Origin: Acinetobacter dispersus
Lineage (GTDB): Bacteria; Pseudomonadota; Gammaproteobacteria; Pseudomonadales; Moraxellaceae
Direction: 5' to 3'
Assembly: GCF_009884975.1 (NCBI RefSeq)
Contig: NZ_CP041970.1
Span: 3,906,001-3,970,000, forward strand
Length of the DNA stretch: 64,000 bases
The notes beneath the pieces were generated by a model, which did no database searches, was not told the origin of the DNA, and saw only the letters and a list, made by a program, of their open reading frames with translations. Positions 42,862 to 51,570 of the stretch are shown here, in pieces. Numbering within the stretch: position 1 is the stretch's first letter; each line of letters opens with the position of its first letter. The translations under genes were made by a program, and so were the position numbers.

Positions 42862-43253
42862 ATACAAAACTCCTTTTGTATCGTTATGATCGCATTCGTA
42901 ATTGTTGCGGTTTAACCGTTCATTGTTATGAAAAATAATGTGTTCTTTTTTATGCATAAAAAATACATTATTTTTCATCTTAATAGACTTCAATACGATT
43001 GCTCAAGCGATATTCTTTACCGTTTTGTTAATAGTAACTGTCGATGAATTAAGCAATTTTTAAATGAATGAATTACAGTAAAAATTGCAAGAAACATAAA
43101 GCATAATGTGTGCCATGAAGTAGATTTAGAGTTCTAATTCAACCATAAAAAGCGGTATGGGATGTTGTATTTCAAACGTTGGCGATGACCAATCAACCCG
43201 CTTTTTGTGTTGTAATGAATCCGTAAATTTGAGTTTATACTTTTTGATATCAA
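42862..43253. other. Intergenic region upstream of gltI
   Basis: About 390 bp between gltI and the amtB terminator (both genes read leftward). It contains the gltI promoter region and a 51-bp near-perfect palindrome (42928-42978). No gene is supported. Confidence 0.7.
42928..42978. promoter_or_regulatory. 51-bp near-perfect palindrome upstream of gltI
   Basis: Outer arms ATGAAAAATAATGT (42928-42941) and ACATTATTTTTCAT (42965-42978) are exact complements. Inside lies an exact 18-bp palindrome centred on ATGCAT (42946-42963). The arms are offset by only three unpaired bases. The structure is 67 bp upstream of the gltI ATG and could be a double operator or an mRNA leader hairpin. Confidence 0.6.
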
Positions 43254-43280
43254 ATAAAAAAAGCGACGTTTCCGCCGCTT
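43254..43280 (-). terminator. Terminator of amtB
   Basis: On the minus strand AAGCGGCG and CGTCGCTT pair around GAAA (one G-U pair), followed by a T run, 17 bp after the stop codon. Confidence 0.85.
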
Positions 43281-43296
43281 AAAAAGGTGTGAAAAA

Positions 43297-44484
43297 CTAG
43301 AACATCGATTCTTCTGAATTCGCTGAAATTTTATGAATGGAAAGGTCTGCGCCACGGTATTCATCTTCTTGAGAAAGACGAATTCCTATGGTTATTTTGA
43401 GTAGGCCATAGACAATGAAACCACCTGCAAGCGCAACGCCAATACCTAAACTGGTACCAATAATTTGTGAAATGATGGAAACACCACCTAGACCACCGAG
43501 AGCTTGTTGTCCAAAAATTCCTGCTGCAATGCCACCTAATGCACCACATACACCGTGTAATGGCCATACCCCAAGCACATCATCGACTTTGAGTTTGTTT
43601 TGAGTGTAAGTAAACAGGTAAACAAACAGTGCACCCGCAGTACCACCAATTACTAACGCACCAATTGGGTGCACAATATCGGAACCTGCACAGATTGCGA
43701 CCAATCCAGCCAATGGACCATTGTGTAAGAAACCAGGGTCATCTTTACCCATGAAGTTTGCAGCTAAAGTTCCACCCACCATTGCCATGAGAGAGTTAAT
43801 TGCAACCAGACCAGAGATGGCTTCAACCCGTTGTGCACTCATCACGTTAAAGCCAAACCAGCCCACAATCAGAATCCATGAACCTAAAGCAAGGAATGGA
43901 ATAGATGATGGTGGATGGGCACTGACACGACCATCATTTTTATAACGACCATGACGAGCACCGAGCAAAATTACCGCAGCAAGGGCAATCCAGCCACCCA
44001 TTGCATGAACCACAACAGAACCTGCAAAATCATGGAAACTTGCACCAAAAGAGTTCTCTAACCACTTTTGCAGACCATAGTTACCATTCCAAATCATGCC
44101 TTCGAAGAAAGGATAAATCAGTGCTACCAAGATCAATGTTGCAATCGCTTGAGCACGCATCTTGGCACGTTCTGCGATACCACCCGAAATAATCGCAGGA
44201 ATTGCAGCAGCAAAGGTCAGTAAGAAGAAACAACGCATCAGGTTATAGCCATGATCGGCTGCTAAGGTACTGCCTGCATGGAAAAAGTTTTGACCATATG
44301 CAATCCAATAGCCTACAAAGAAATAGGCAATCGCTGAAATGGCAAAATCGGTGAGGATTTTACTCAATGCATTGACTTGGTTTTTATGGCGTACCGTGCC
44401 CAATTCCAAGAACGCAAAGCCAGCGTGCATTGCTAATACCAGTACTGCACCGAGCAGTAAGAAAAATAGATCTACGTTTTGCAT
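43297..44484 (-). CDS. amtB: Ammonium transporter AmtB
   Basis: A 395-residue Amt/Rh-family channel that moves ammonium across the inner membrane, with 11 predicted helices and no cleaved signal peptide. Conserved phrases include FAFLELGTVRHKNQ, the pore-region DFAGSVVVHAMGGW with one of the twin His residues, and WPLHGVCGALGG with the second. The ATG at 44484 is preferred; the frame opens with TTG at 44496. The usual upstream glnK gene is missing here. It reads toward gltIJKL but is separated by a terminator. Confidence 0.92.
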   Translation of the reverse strand: MQNVDLFFLLLGAVLVLAMHAGFAFLELGTVRHKNQVNALSKILTDFAISAIAYFFVGYWIAYGQNFFHAGSTLAADHGYNLMRCFFLLTFAAAIPAIISGGIAERAKMRAQAIATLILVALIYPFFEGMIWNGNYGLQKWLENSFGASFHDFAGSVVVHAMGGWIALAAVILLGARHGRYKNDGRVSAHPPSSIPFLALGSWILIVGWFGFNVMSAQRVEAISGLVAINSLMAMVGGTLAANFMGKDDPGFLHNGPLAGLVAICAGSDIVHPIGALVIGGTAGALFVYLFTYTQNKLKVDDVLGVWPLHGVCGALGGIAAGIFGQQALGGLGGVSIISQIIGTSLGIGVALAGGFIVYGLLKITIGIRLSQEDEYRGADLSIHKISANSEESMF

Positions 44485-44835
44485 AGTGGTGCTCAAAAAA
44501 AGTGCTAAATTTTATTTCGATGCAAATATTTGATTCATTTTCTGCACCAAAATAGATTTAGTAAATCTAAAACTCAAGCTGTATTAAAACAACTCAATTT
44601 GATGAAATTTATAAAGCAAAAAACGCACCAATTTAGAAATTAAATTGTAATTTTGGTGAAAAGTGGTGCAATTTGCTTAAAAATAGCACAGTTCTGGGCA
44701 CTTCTGAATGAAAGGAGTGGGGGATTTGAATGCAAATGGGGAGATGGTTTTTACTGTGTTCAAGAACAGCTCACGCCACTTTTCATATCTCTGATGTTCA
44801 ATATAAAAAGCAGCGCTGTACAATTGTTGCTGGTC
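44485..44835. other. Intergenic region upstream of amtB
   Basis: A 351-bp region between amtB and the end of atoE (both leftward). It contains scattered GCACCA and TGGTGC half-sites (around 44540, 44625 and 44665), which recall NtrC half-sites, but I could not find a full NtrC palindrome or a -24/-12 sigma-54 promoter. No gene is supported. Confidence 0.5.
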
Positions 44836-45375
44836 TTACATAACAGGTGGGCTATAGGTGAGGGTACGTCCTAAAATCCACAATAAGAACAGTACTAACG
44901 GAAGATGGAACACCAATTGAGTCACGGTAAAACCAATCACGTCTTTGGCTTTGAGTTTTAATATCCCCAACATCGGCAGCATAAAGAAGGGATTGATCAG
45001 ATTTGGCAATGCTTCTGCCGCATTATAAATCTGTACCGACCAACCTAAATGCACTTGTAAATCATTGGCAGCCTGCATCACATAAGGCGCCTCAATAATC
45101 CATTTACCACCGCCAGAGGGAACAAAGAAACCCAGTACCGCAGAGTAGATGCCCATCACAATCGCAAAGGTCTCTTTGGAAGCAATCGAGACAAAGAATT
45201 CAGCGATATAGTGCGACAGCGATAAATCCTGACTATTCAGCGCTTGGGTCATAATAAAGGCGATACTGCCGTAGAGCGGGAATTGAATTAGAATCCCTGA
45301 GACCGCAGGCACTGCCTGACTCACCGCATTGAGAAAATTACGTGGAGTACGGTGTAGTGCTAGACCCAGCATCAA
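44836..45375 (-). pseudogene. atoE: Short-chain fatty acid transporter AtoE, C-terminal part (frameshifted)
   Basis: This 179-codon frame is the C-terminal third of an AtoE-type short-chain fatty acid carrier (QFPLYGSIAFIMTQ, FFVPSGGGKWIIEAPYVMQAA, PNLINPFFMLPMLGILKLKAKD). It continues directly from the N-terminal frame at 45372-46253. The join is at the six-A run 45374-45379: adding one base restores NTYNFVF-LMLGLAL, the normal family sequence. The two frames overlap through TGATG, so re-initiation could in principle produce both pieces. Confidence 0.85.
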
Positions 45376-46253
45376 AAAACAAAGTTATAAGTATTGAGAC
45401 TGGAAATGGCAATGATTGGGTTGGTTTTAGAAAATTCGATAAACATCCAGATCAAGCCTAGTGCCACCACAATAATGGTTAAAAGCGGTGAGTTCTCCAA
45501 CCAATCCCCAGGTCGAGTGGATTTGACCTCAGTTTTTTCCTCTTCCTCAAAACTCAGTTCAAAATCCTGCATGGTTTTGACATTGTCGCCTTTAGGTGCA
45601 GACCAATAGGCAATCGCAATCGAGACAATCACCAAGATTAAAGTCATTAACATGGATTGCCACAGGAAGATGGTTTCGGTAAATGGAATCACACCAGTTA
45701 AGTTATAGATCGACTCAGGTAGACTGGCTTTATTGGCCTGTAACTGGGCTGCAGAAGAGCTGATGCCCAGTGCCCACGTTGCACCCATGCCAATGATTGC
45801 GGCAGCTGCTGCTGCACGATAGTCCATTTGTAATTCTTTACGTTTTGCCAGCGCAATCACCAATAACGCGGTCAGAATAGTACTGACTGCCCAATTGACC
45901 AAAGAAATCAATAAACTGACCGTAGCCACCAACACAATGGCACTGCGTCCCGAATGGGGAATGCGTGCCATCTTCTGAATCAGCTTTTTCACAGGCGCAG
46001 AAACAGAAACCACATAACCAACAATAATCAGCATGGTCATTTGTAAGGTGAAGGGGATTAAACTCCAAAAACCGTTACCAAAGGAACTCGCCACATCTTG
46101 TACCGATGCACCGATACTGATGGCAGCAAAGGAAACAATAATCACACCGAGCAGGGCAAAAATATAAGAGTCAGGAAACCATTTTTCCGACCAGTTACTA
46201 ATACGCAGGGCAAACCGTTCTAACAGGGCAGGTTGTTTATTCATCTTGAGCAT
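45372..46253 (-). pseudogene. atoE: Short-chain fatty acid transporter AtoE, N-terminal part (frameshifted)
   Basis: The 293-codon frame holds about the first two thirds of AtoE, an inner-membrane carrier for short-chain fatty acids such as acetoacetate or butyrate. Visible segments include the start MNKQPALLERFALRISNWSE, SLLISLVNWAVSTIL and the family-typical SSLNTYNF just before the break. The start may be ATG 46253 or ATG 46244. It is third in the scoA-scoB-atoE cluster behind a LysR gene. With one extra base at 45374-45379 the full protein would be about 472 residues. Confidence 0.85.
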
Positions 46254-46277
46254 CCATTTTTAATTTTGTTGCACCTT

Positions 46278-46347
46278 ACTCATTTGTCCTAAATGAGTTT
46301 TTGCTGTTGAGAAAACAGCGAAAAGTGATGCTATTACAGCATCACTT
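46278..46347 (-). other. Three consecutive hairpins between scoB and atoE
   Basis: Perfect stems occur at 46278-46298 (ACTCATTT / AAATGAGT), 46303-46319 (GCTGTT / AACAGC) and 46323-46347 (AAGTGATGCT / AGCATCACTT). The last is followed on the minus strand by TTTT and may terminate partially, lowering atoE relative to scoAB, or act as an RNA-processing site. Confidence 0.55.
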
Positions 46348-46376
46348 CAACGAGAAAAATAAAGGGGTGTGTAGCG

Positions 46377-47018
46377 TTAAGCTTTGGCTTCAATCAAAAG
46401 CTCAACACCTGTGGCATCTTGAATTTGTTGTTCAGTGACATCGGGAGCTAACTCCACCAGTTTGATCCCATCAGCCAGTACATCCAAAACACCTAGGTCG
46501 GTAATGATACGATGAACCACTTTTTGACCTGTGAGTGGTAAGCTGCACTGTTTGACGATTTTAGCAGTCCCGTCTTTGGCATTGTGTTCCATCAGCACCA
46601 CCACACGTTGAACGCCTGCAACCAAGTCCATCGCGCCGCCCATACCTTTGACTTTTTTGCCCGGAATCATCCAGTTGGCAAGGTCACCTTGTTCAGAGAC
46701 TTCCATGGCACCCAGAATTGCGATATTGACGTGTCCGCCACGAATCATGGCAAAGGATTCACTGCTTGAGAAAAATGCCGCACCTGCACGAGCAGTAACG
46801 GTTTGTTTGCCTGCATTAATTAAATCAGGATCAAGTTGTTGTTCCGTTGGAAATTCACCAATACCGAGTAGACCATTCTCCGATTGCAACCATACATCCA
46901 TATCTTCTGGGATGTAGTTAGCAACCAGTGTTGGCAGGCCAATACCAAGATTGACGTAGAAACCATCTTGTAATTCTTGCGCGGCACGTTGTGCCATTTG
47001 TTCACGTGTCCATGCCAT
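46377..47018 (-). CDS. scoB: 3-oxoacid CoA-transferase subunit B
   Basis: Subunit B of succinyl-CoA:3-ketoacid (acetoacetate) CoA-transferase, which activates acetoacetate for entry into central metabolism. The 213-residue protein has the catalytic Glu47 in QSENGLLGIG and the family segments GIGLPTLVANYIP and GGHVNIAILGAMEV. It begins 2 bp after scoA. With scoA and atoE it forms a ketone-body and short-chain acid utilisation unit. Confidence 0.92.
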   Translation of the reverse strand: MAWTREQMAQRAAQELQDGFYVNLGIGLPTLVANYIPEDMDVWLQSENGLLGIGEFPTEQQLDPDLINAGKQTVTARAGAAFFSSSESFAMIRGGHVNIAILGAMEVSEQGDLANWMIPGKKVKGMGGAMDLVAGVQRVVVLMEHNAKDGTAKIVKQCSLPLTGQKVVHRIITDLGVLDVLADGIKLVELAPDVTEQQIQDATGVELLIEAKA

Positions 47019-47020
47019 GA

Positions 47021-47725
47021 TTATGCGTCCTGTGCTTTTAGGGTTTTTTGTTCGATACGTTTTTCTGGCGTGGCATTCAGTACCACACGATTGACGTAAA
47101 TGCCCGCTAAATGAATTTCATCTGGATCAAGTTCGCCAATTTCAACAATCTGTTCAACTTCGGCAATGGTGATTTTTCCAGCCATTGCACATTCAGGGTT
47201 AAAGTTTTGTGCAGTTTTACGGAACACCAGATTGCCAGCTTTGTCGGCTTTATAGGCTTTAACCAGTGCCACATCTGCGGTCAGTGAGGGTTCAAGGATA
47301 TAGGTTCGACCATTAAATTCGCGTTGTTCTTTGCCTTCAGCCACCAAGGTGCCTGCACCTGTTGCGGTATAAAAGGCAGGAATGCCTGCACCACCAGCGC
47401 GTAATTTTTCGGCTAGTGTGCCTTGAGGGGTGAGTTCAACTTCGAGTTCGCCATTTAGATATTGGCGTTCAAATTCTTTATTTTCGCCCACATAAGAAGA
47501 AATCATTTTTTTAATTTGTCGGGTCTTGAGCAAGACACCCAAGCCAAAATCATCAATACCTGCATTATTGGAAATACAGGTCAGGCCGGTTACACCTGTT
47601 TCTTTCAGTGCTTGGATCAATGCTTCAGGAATACCACATAGGCCAAAACCGCCAACCGCAAATGTTTGTTGATCTTGCACTACATCTTGCAGTGCCAGTG
47701 CTGCGGTTGAATAGACTTTATTCAT
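47021..47725 (-). CDS. scoA: 3-oxoacid CoA-transferase subunit A
   Basis: Subunit A of the same CoA-transferase. The 234-residue protein contains GGFGLCGIPEALIQAL (the CoA-binding oxyanion GxGGF-type motif), SNNAGIDDFGLGVLLKTRQIKKMISSYVGENKEFERQY and the ending KRIEQKTL typical of ScoA rather than PcaI or AtoD. AGGTG lies before the ATG at 47725; an upstream GTG at 47734 is part of that site and is not the start. A LysR-type palindrome lies about 80 bp upstream. Confidence 0.92.
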   Translation of the reverse strand: MNKVYSTAALALQDVVQDQQTFAVGGFGLCGIPEALIQALKETGVTGLTCISNNAGIDDFGLGVLLKTRQIKKMISSYVGENKEFERQYLNGELEVELTPQGTLAEKLRAGGAGIPAFYTATGAGTLVAEGKEQREFNGRTYILEPSLTADVALVKAYKADKAGNLVFRKTAQNFNPECAMAGKITIAEVEQIVEIGELDPDEIHLAGIYVNRVVLNATPEKRIEQKTLKAQDA

Positions 47726-47804
47726 TTTTTTCACCTGTAAATTCCTTGGTTTCTAATAGTTTTAGCACTCAGGGATTATTTACAGAAGTTTAAATTTTTA
47801 AAGG

Positions 47805-47827
47805 ATTAATGAGGGAAACTCATTAAT
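47805..47827. promoter_or_regulatory. LysR-type operator between the LysR gene and scoA
   Basis: Perfect 9-bp arms ATTAATGAG / CTCATTAAT surround a 5-bp centre. The pattern includes an AT-N11-AT core, as expected of LysR-family binding sites. It lies 80 bp upstream of the scoA start and 78 bp downstream of the LysR stop codon. Confidence 0.65.
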
Positions 47828-47904
47828 ACAATAAATTTCATCTATTCCGCTCAAAAGGGCATTGTGACGGGGCGAGTCTATGTTGGTGTAGAGACCGAAA
47901 TGGT

Positions 47905-48789
47905 TTAGCCAAAATCATGTTGTAGCAATATCTCGATAAACTCGGCTGAGATATTGGAAAGCTCAAAGTCTTTTTTATAGACAATGCCAATCGCTTGGGG
48001 CAGTTTGCCGTCCTCAATTTCGATTAAGACATTATGTTCCTTGTCGATAAAATTCTGAAAATGGCGGGGGATGGCACTTACCCCCATATCCAATGCCACA
48101 AAGCTGGAGAGGGAACTGATCTGGTGGCATTCGACTTTTAAATCTAAAGTCAGATGGTTTTTAAGACAGTTTTCTTCAATCAGGTGTCGAACGATCGAGG
48201 GATGTTGTAAGGTCACAAAGGGATTAGCACAGAGTTGTTTCCAACTGATCGAATCCGCGCTTGCCAAAGGATGAGTCTTTGGTAAGAGCGCAAGAAAATC
48301 TTCCTCAAATAAAGGCTTAAATTCCAGTTGATCATTGCGTGGTGGCTCAAAGCAGATCCCAATTTCAAAAATGCCATCCTGAACATTTTCCAGTACTTTC
48401 TCATTGGGAATGTCATGAATAGAAAAGCTGATATTGGGGTGCTTGGCTAAAAAGCTATGAATCACTTGCGGCAAAATCGCATGCGTGACAAAGGGCATCG
48501 AGGCAATATTGAGCGTGCCACGATTGAGTTTAAAACGTTGCTTGACGTCTTTTTCCATATCTTCCCAATTTGCCAGTAGCTTCTTGGCATAGGGAATCAA
48601 TGATTTTCCTTCCTGTGTCAGTTCAACCCGACGGGTATTGCGTTTAAACAGCTTACCGCCCAGCTCTTCTTCTAGTGATTTGATACTTAGACTTAAAGCA
48701 GATTGACTGAGATGCAATTCAGCAGAAGCATTTGCATAATTCAGGGTACGAGTCAAAGCCAGAAATGCTTTGAGTTGCTTTAAAGTCAT
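47905..48789 (-). CDS. LysR-family transcriptional regulator
   Basis: A 294-residue LTTR with N-terminal winged helix-turn-helix (MTLKQLKAFLALTRTLNYANASAELHLSQSALSLSIKSLEEEL) and a C-terminal effector-binding domain of two alpha/beta lobes. It lies upstream of scoAB-atoE on the same strand, with a LysR-type palindrome in the gap, so it is the likely activator of that cluster. The inducer may be acetoacetate, a short-chain acid or a CoA ester; this is inference. Confidence 0.88.
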   Translation of the reverse strand: MTLKQLKAFLALTRTLNYANASAELHLSQSALSLSIKSLEEELGGKLFKRNTRRVELTQEGKSLIPYAKKLLANWEDMEKDVKQRFKLNRGTLNIASMPFVTHAILPQVIHSFLAKHPNISFSIHDIPNEKVLENVQDGIFEIGICFEPPRNDQLEFKPLFEEDFLALLPKTHPLASADSISWKQLCANPFVTLQHPSIVRHLIEENCLKNHLTLDLKVECHQISSLSSFVALDMGVSAIPRHFQNFIDKEHNVLIEIEDGKLPQAIGIVYKKDFELSNISAEFIEILLQHDFG

Positions 48790-48942
48790 GGTGGACGACC
48801 TATGCGGAAAGTTTTTGATTTATATGCTGTAATTTATAAAAAAAACAGCACATTGTGACTGGCATTTTTGTTAATTCGATGGGAAGTAGTGCTATTTGTA
48901 ATAAATGACCTATTTGATTATTTATTTAATGATATTGTGGTT

Positions 48943-49551
48943 TTAGCACAGCGCAATTCGTTTAATTTTTTCATCTGTTAAGAAAAATACAGATGTGGCA
49001 CAGGTTTCTTCTAAAACATTGACAGAAATACCATCACCTTTGAACTTTAGATAATATTTTGGGTCAATTTGCTCATCAGCTAAGATATTTCCATCTTCAT
49101 CAAAGCGATAATCTTCGTCTACGTAAATATCTGTTTTAGGGGCGACTTCAAAAGTTCCGAAAATATCGAGGTCATAATCTTTATCTGTATTTTCATAATA
49201 ATAAACTTTGTTGCTATTTGAGATACGGAATTCAAAGAGATATTTCATTCCTTTTTTATTTGGGTTTTTCAGCACTCGAAAGGTATCCAGATTTCCATCG
49301 CCATCAAAATCAATAAACAAAGGCTTTTTGAGATGGGTTGTATCAACTGAATAGCCTTTTGGTAGTGGAGTTGAATTATTGGCGAGATAATCGGATTCTG
49401 GTGTAGCAGGAATAAGCACAGGTTCTGAGACGGCTTGAGTTTGTTGAGCTGCTTTTTGTGTGGATTGATCGCTTTCTGATGATGTTTTTGGTTTTTCATT
49501 GCATCCAGCGAGCAAAATAAATGAGGTGAGTAATAGGACTTTATTCTTCAT
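48943..49551 (-). CDS. Lipoprotein with a calcium-loop-like motif
   Basis: A 202-residue lipoprotein with lipobox LAGC (Cys17), followed by a Ser/Gln-rich linker. The mature domain contains DFDGDGNLDTFRV, an Asp-rich loop like those of FG-GAP/VCBS or EF-hand-type repeats, a second acidic stretch (DKDYDLDIFG) and a further Asp-rich segment near residues 140-150. I recognise no named family. It stands alone. A calcium-binding or surface-associated role is possible. Confidence 0.7.
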   Translation of the reverse strand: MKNKVLLLTSFILLAGCNEKPKTSSESDQSTQKAAQQTQAVSEPVLIPATPESDYLANNSTPLPKGYSVDTTHLKKPLFIDFDGDGNLDTFRVLKNPNKKGMKYLFEFRISNSNKVYYYENTDKDYDLDIFGTFEVAPKTDIYVDEDYRFDEDGNILADEQIDPKYYLKFKGDGISVNVLEETCATSVFFLTDEKIKRIALC

Positions 49552-49713
49552 ACAATTCGAGTATTTAAATGATGATGTATATAACCGATTTTAGCTTAAA
49601 AATTGGGTCTGTCATTTTTAATGTTTAATTCAAAATGAGGAGTATGCGAACTTTCTTTATTCGCTATTTTTTGAGTTAGAATCAATCAGCCTTTAATTCT
49701 AATATGACTTCAT

Positions 49714-50301
49714 ATGAACAATAAATTTATCAGTTTTTGTCTTTTATCAGTCTGTTTAACTCAAATAAACCAAGCCCAAGCAACGCCATTCAAGACGTAT
49801 CAATCTGAGCCGTTGCATTGTGGTGAAGCAACTTTTCAAGTGATTTCATCCTGTTTTGATCCAGATGAGGGTGCATTGAGAGGAAGTGGGGGTGTCATGC
49901 GTGAATCTTGTCAATCGAGTCATTTGCTGGTGAACTGGAAAGGACAACAAAAGCGCATTGATTTTCCAATCGCAACCGCAGCACAAACGCAACAATTAAA
50001 AAGCAAAGGCTATACGTTGCAAAAAGTGATTCGCCAAGGGGATTGGTCACCACAAAGTTTGGCCTGTGGTCAGGTCAAAGGCATTTCAGGCTTTTTTGTG
50101 GTGGTGAATCAAGCAACCACCAATGATTTGAATCAAGAGTACTTAGGCAAAGGCTCTCTGAGTGAAGAGCCAGTGTTACTGAATTTGAATGGCAGCATGA
50201 CCAGTGATGCACTTAGACAAAAAATCTATCCCTTGCTGAAACAAGATAAAGTTAAAATCACCAAAGTCGTTTCAGCCAATGCCTTATTTGGCGATGAGTA
50301 A
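49714..50301 (+). CDS. Secreted hypothetical protein
   Basis: A 195-residue protein with a Sec signal peptide (MNNKFISFCLLSVCLTQ...AQA-TPFKTY) and a mature domain with four Cys residues that could form disulfides (positions about 37, 47, 66 and 118), suggesting a periplasmic location. The family is not recognised. It is divergent from the lipoprotein gene and 103 bp before the J-domain gene. No enzymatic motif is visible. Confidence 0.65.
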   Translation: MNNKFISFCLLSVCLTQINQAQATPFKTYQSEPLHCGEATFQVISSCFDPDEGALRGSGGVMRESCQSSHLLVNWKGQQKRIDFPIATAAQTQQLKSKGYTLQKVIRQGDWSPQSLACGQVKGISGFFVVVNQATTNDLNQEYLGKGSLSEEPVLLNLNGSMTSDALRQKIYPLLKQDKVKITKVVSANALFGDE

Positions 50302-50404
50302 AGCTTAGTTAAGCGATTTGTTTGTCCAAACACGATATTGAAAGTGTTTGCTGACTTTGTTGGTTGATTATTGCTACACTTTTTAATTTTTAGGCGGCAG
50401 CATT

Positions 50405-51424
50405 ATGTCCTTTGATCTCAAAGTCAGTTTAAAACAAAGGACTGAATCTTCTTCACAGCAGAAAAAGCTGAATCGCCTGATTGATCAGATAGAACAGCAA
50501 AAAATCAGCCTTGCCACATGGCAGAATGCCCAAGCCGAGATTCAACAACACACACGGCAAAAATTGGTACCTGTGTATAGTGAACTGCATGAAATCTTGT
50601 TTCAGCAGTTGGATCAGCTTTGGACGTTATTACAACAGCATGAGTTTTCCAAAGCGGATATGCAGCAACTGGATGAAAAAATTGCCCAGCTTGCACAGAT
50701 GCTAAAGCGTTCCAAGATGTTGAATGATGAACAGTTAAAGCTGGTCAAGCAGATCGATACCTTTTATCAGCAACATCTACAACAACCAGCTAAAAAGAAT
50801 AAAAAAGTACAGTCAGCAAAGTTTGAGCATGAAGAAAGTCCTGAGCAAAGTGCAGAATTAGAACAAGATGATTTTGAGCAGTATGCAGCCGAGCAGCAAC
50901 AGGCACGGGAACAGGCCAAGCAACTGAGACAGCAACAGAAATGTGAACAAGCTGAGCAAATGGCAGCGCAGTCGTTGAAAACGGTTTATTTAAAAATTGC
51001 TGCCATGATTCATCCTGACCGTGAGCAAGACGAGAGCAAGAAAGAAGAAAAAACTGAGTTGTTTCAGCAGGCGAGTCAGGCTTATGAACAGCAGGATTTG
51101 TTTTATTTACTCAAGCTTCAATTACAGCTTGAACAGAATAAAGGTGTTGGAGCTAAAGAGTTATCAGCGGAGCAAGTCAAGTTTTATAAACTGGCTTTGG
51201 ATGCACAAAGTCAGCAGTTGGAAAGCCAAATTGATGAGATTTTGGATTCTTTTCAGTTGGCGAAAAAAGTCAAAGCGGAGCATCTGCATATCAGTGATGT
51301 GTATAAAGCAATAGATGCGGATTGTGCTGAGTTAAAGCAGCAGTTGAAGTGGGAAAAAGAGCGTTTAAAGCATATGAAAAAGCTGAGTGGGGTGGAGATG
51401 TTGTTGGGGCATGGGGTGTTGTAA
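50405..51424 (+). CDS. J-domain (DnaJ-like) protein with coiled coils
   Basis: A 339-residue cytoplasmic protein. Long Gln/Glu/Lys-rich coiled-coil regions cover about residues 15-180 and the C-terminus. In the middle, YLKIAAMIHPDREQDESKKEEK has the HPD tripeptide (His203) and helix pattern of a J domain, which stimulates DnaK-type Hsp70 ATPase. There is no zinc-finger or DnaJ C-terminal domain, so it is a specialised co-chaperone, not DnaJ. GGCGGC lies before the ATG. Its stop codon is immediately followed by a palindromic repeat element. Confidence 0.78.
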   Translation: MSFDLKVSLKQRTESSSQQKKLNRLIDQIEQQKISLATWQNAQAEIQQHTRQKLVPVYSELHEILFQQLDQLWTLLQQHEFSKADMQQLDEKIAQLAQMLKRSKMLNDEQLKLVKQIDTFYQQHLQQPAKKNKKVQSAKFEHEESPEQSAELEQDDFEQYAAEQQQAREQAKQLRQQQKCEQAEQMAAQSLKTVYLKIAAMIHPDREQDESKKEEKTELFQQASQAYEQQDLFYLLKLQLQLEQNKGVGAKELSAEQVKFYKLALDAQSQQLESQIDEILDSFQLAKKVKAEHLHISDVYKAIDADCAELKQQLKWEKERLKHMKKLSGVEMLLGHGVL

Positions 51425-51552
51425 CCTCTCCCCTTGCGCAGCAGCGCTGCTCATCTCCTCAAAGGAGAGGGAACTTCATTGCGTATCGAATAACTATCAA
51501 ATTCACAAAGGATGCCCCCTCTCCCTTAGGGAGAGGGTTGGGGTGAGGGAAA
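51425..51552. repeat. Palindromic CTCTCCC-type repeat element, left of DUF559 gene
   Basis: The region begins with CCTCTCCCC right after a stop codon and contains GGAGAGGGAACTTCATTGCG at 51464-51483 and a perfect hairpin CCCTCTCCC-TTA-GGGAGAGGG at 51517-51537. Closely related sequence lies at 51934-51970 and 60418-60540. It looks like a dispersed REP/MITE-like element, not a coding region. Confidence 0.75.
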
Positions 51553-51570
51553 TTAAAAATAGGAGAAAAA

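Noticed and set aside
44485..44700. Sigma-54 promoter and full NtrC sites for amtB
   Set aside because: Half-sites GCACCA and TGGTGC are present, but no GG-N10-GC promoter and no correctly spaced palindrome could be aligned.
44653..44874. Plus-strand frame between amtB and atoE
   Set aside because: It has no ribosome-binding site or recognisable domain, and it overlaps the end of atoE on the other strand.
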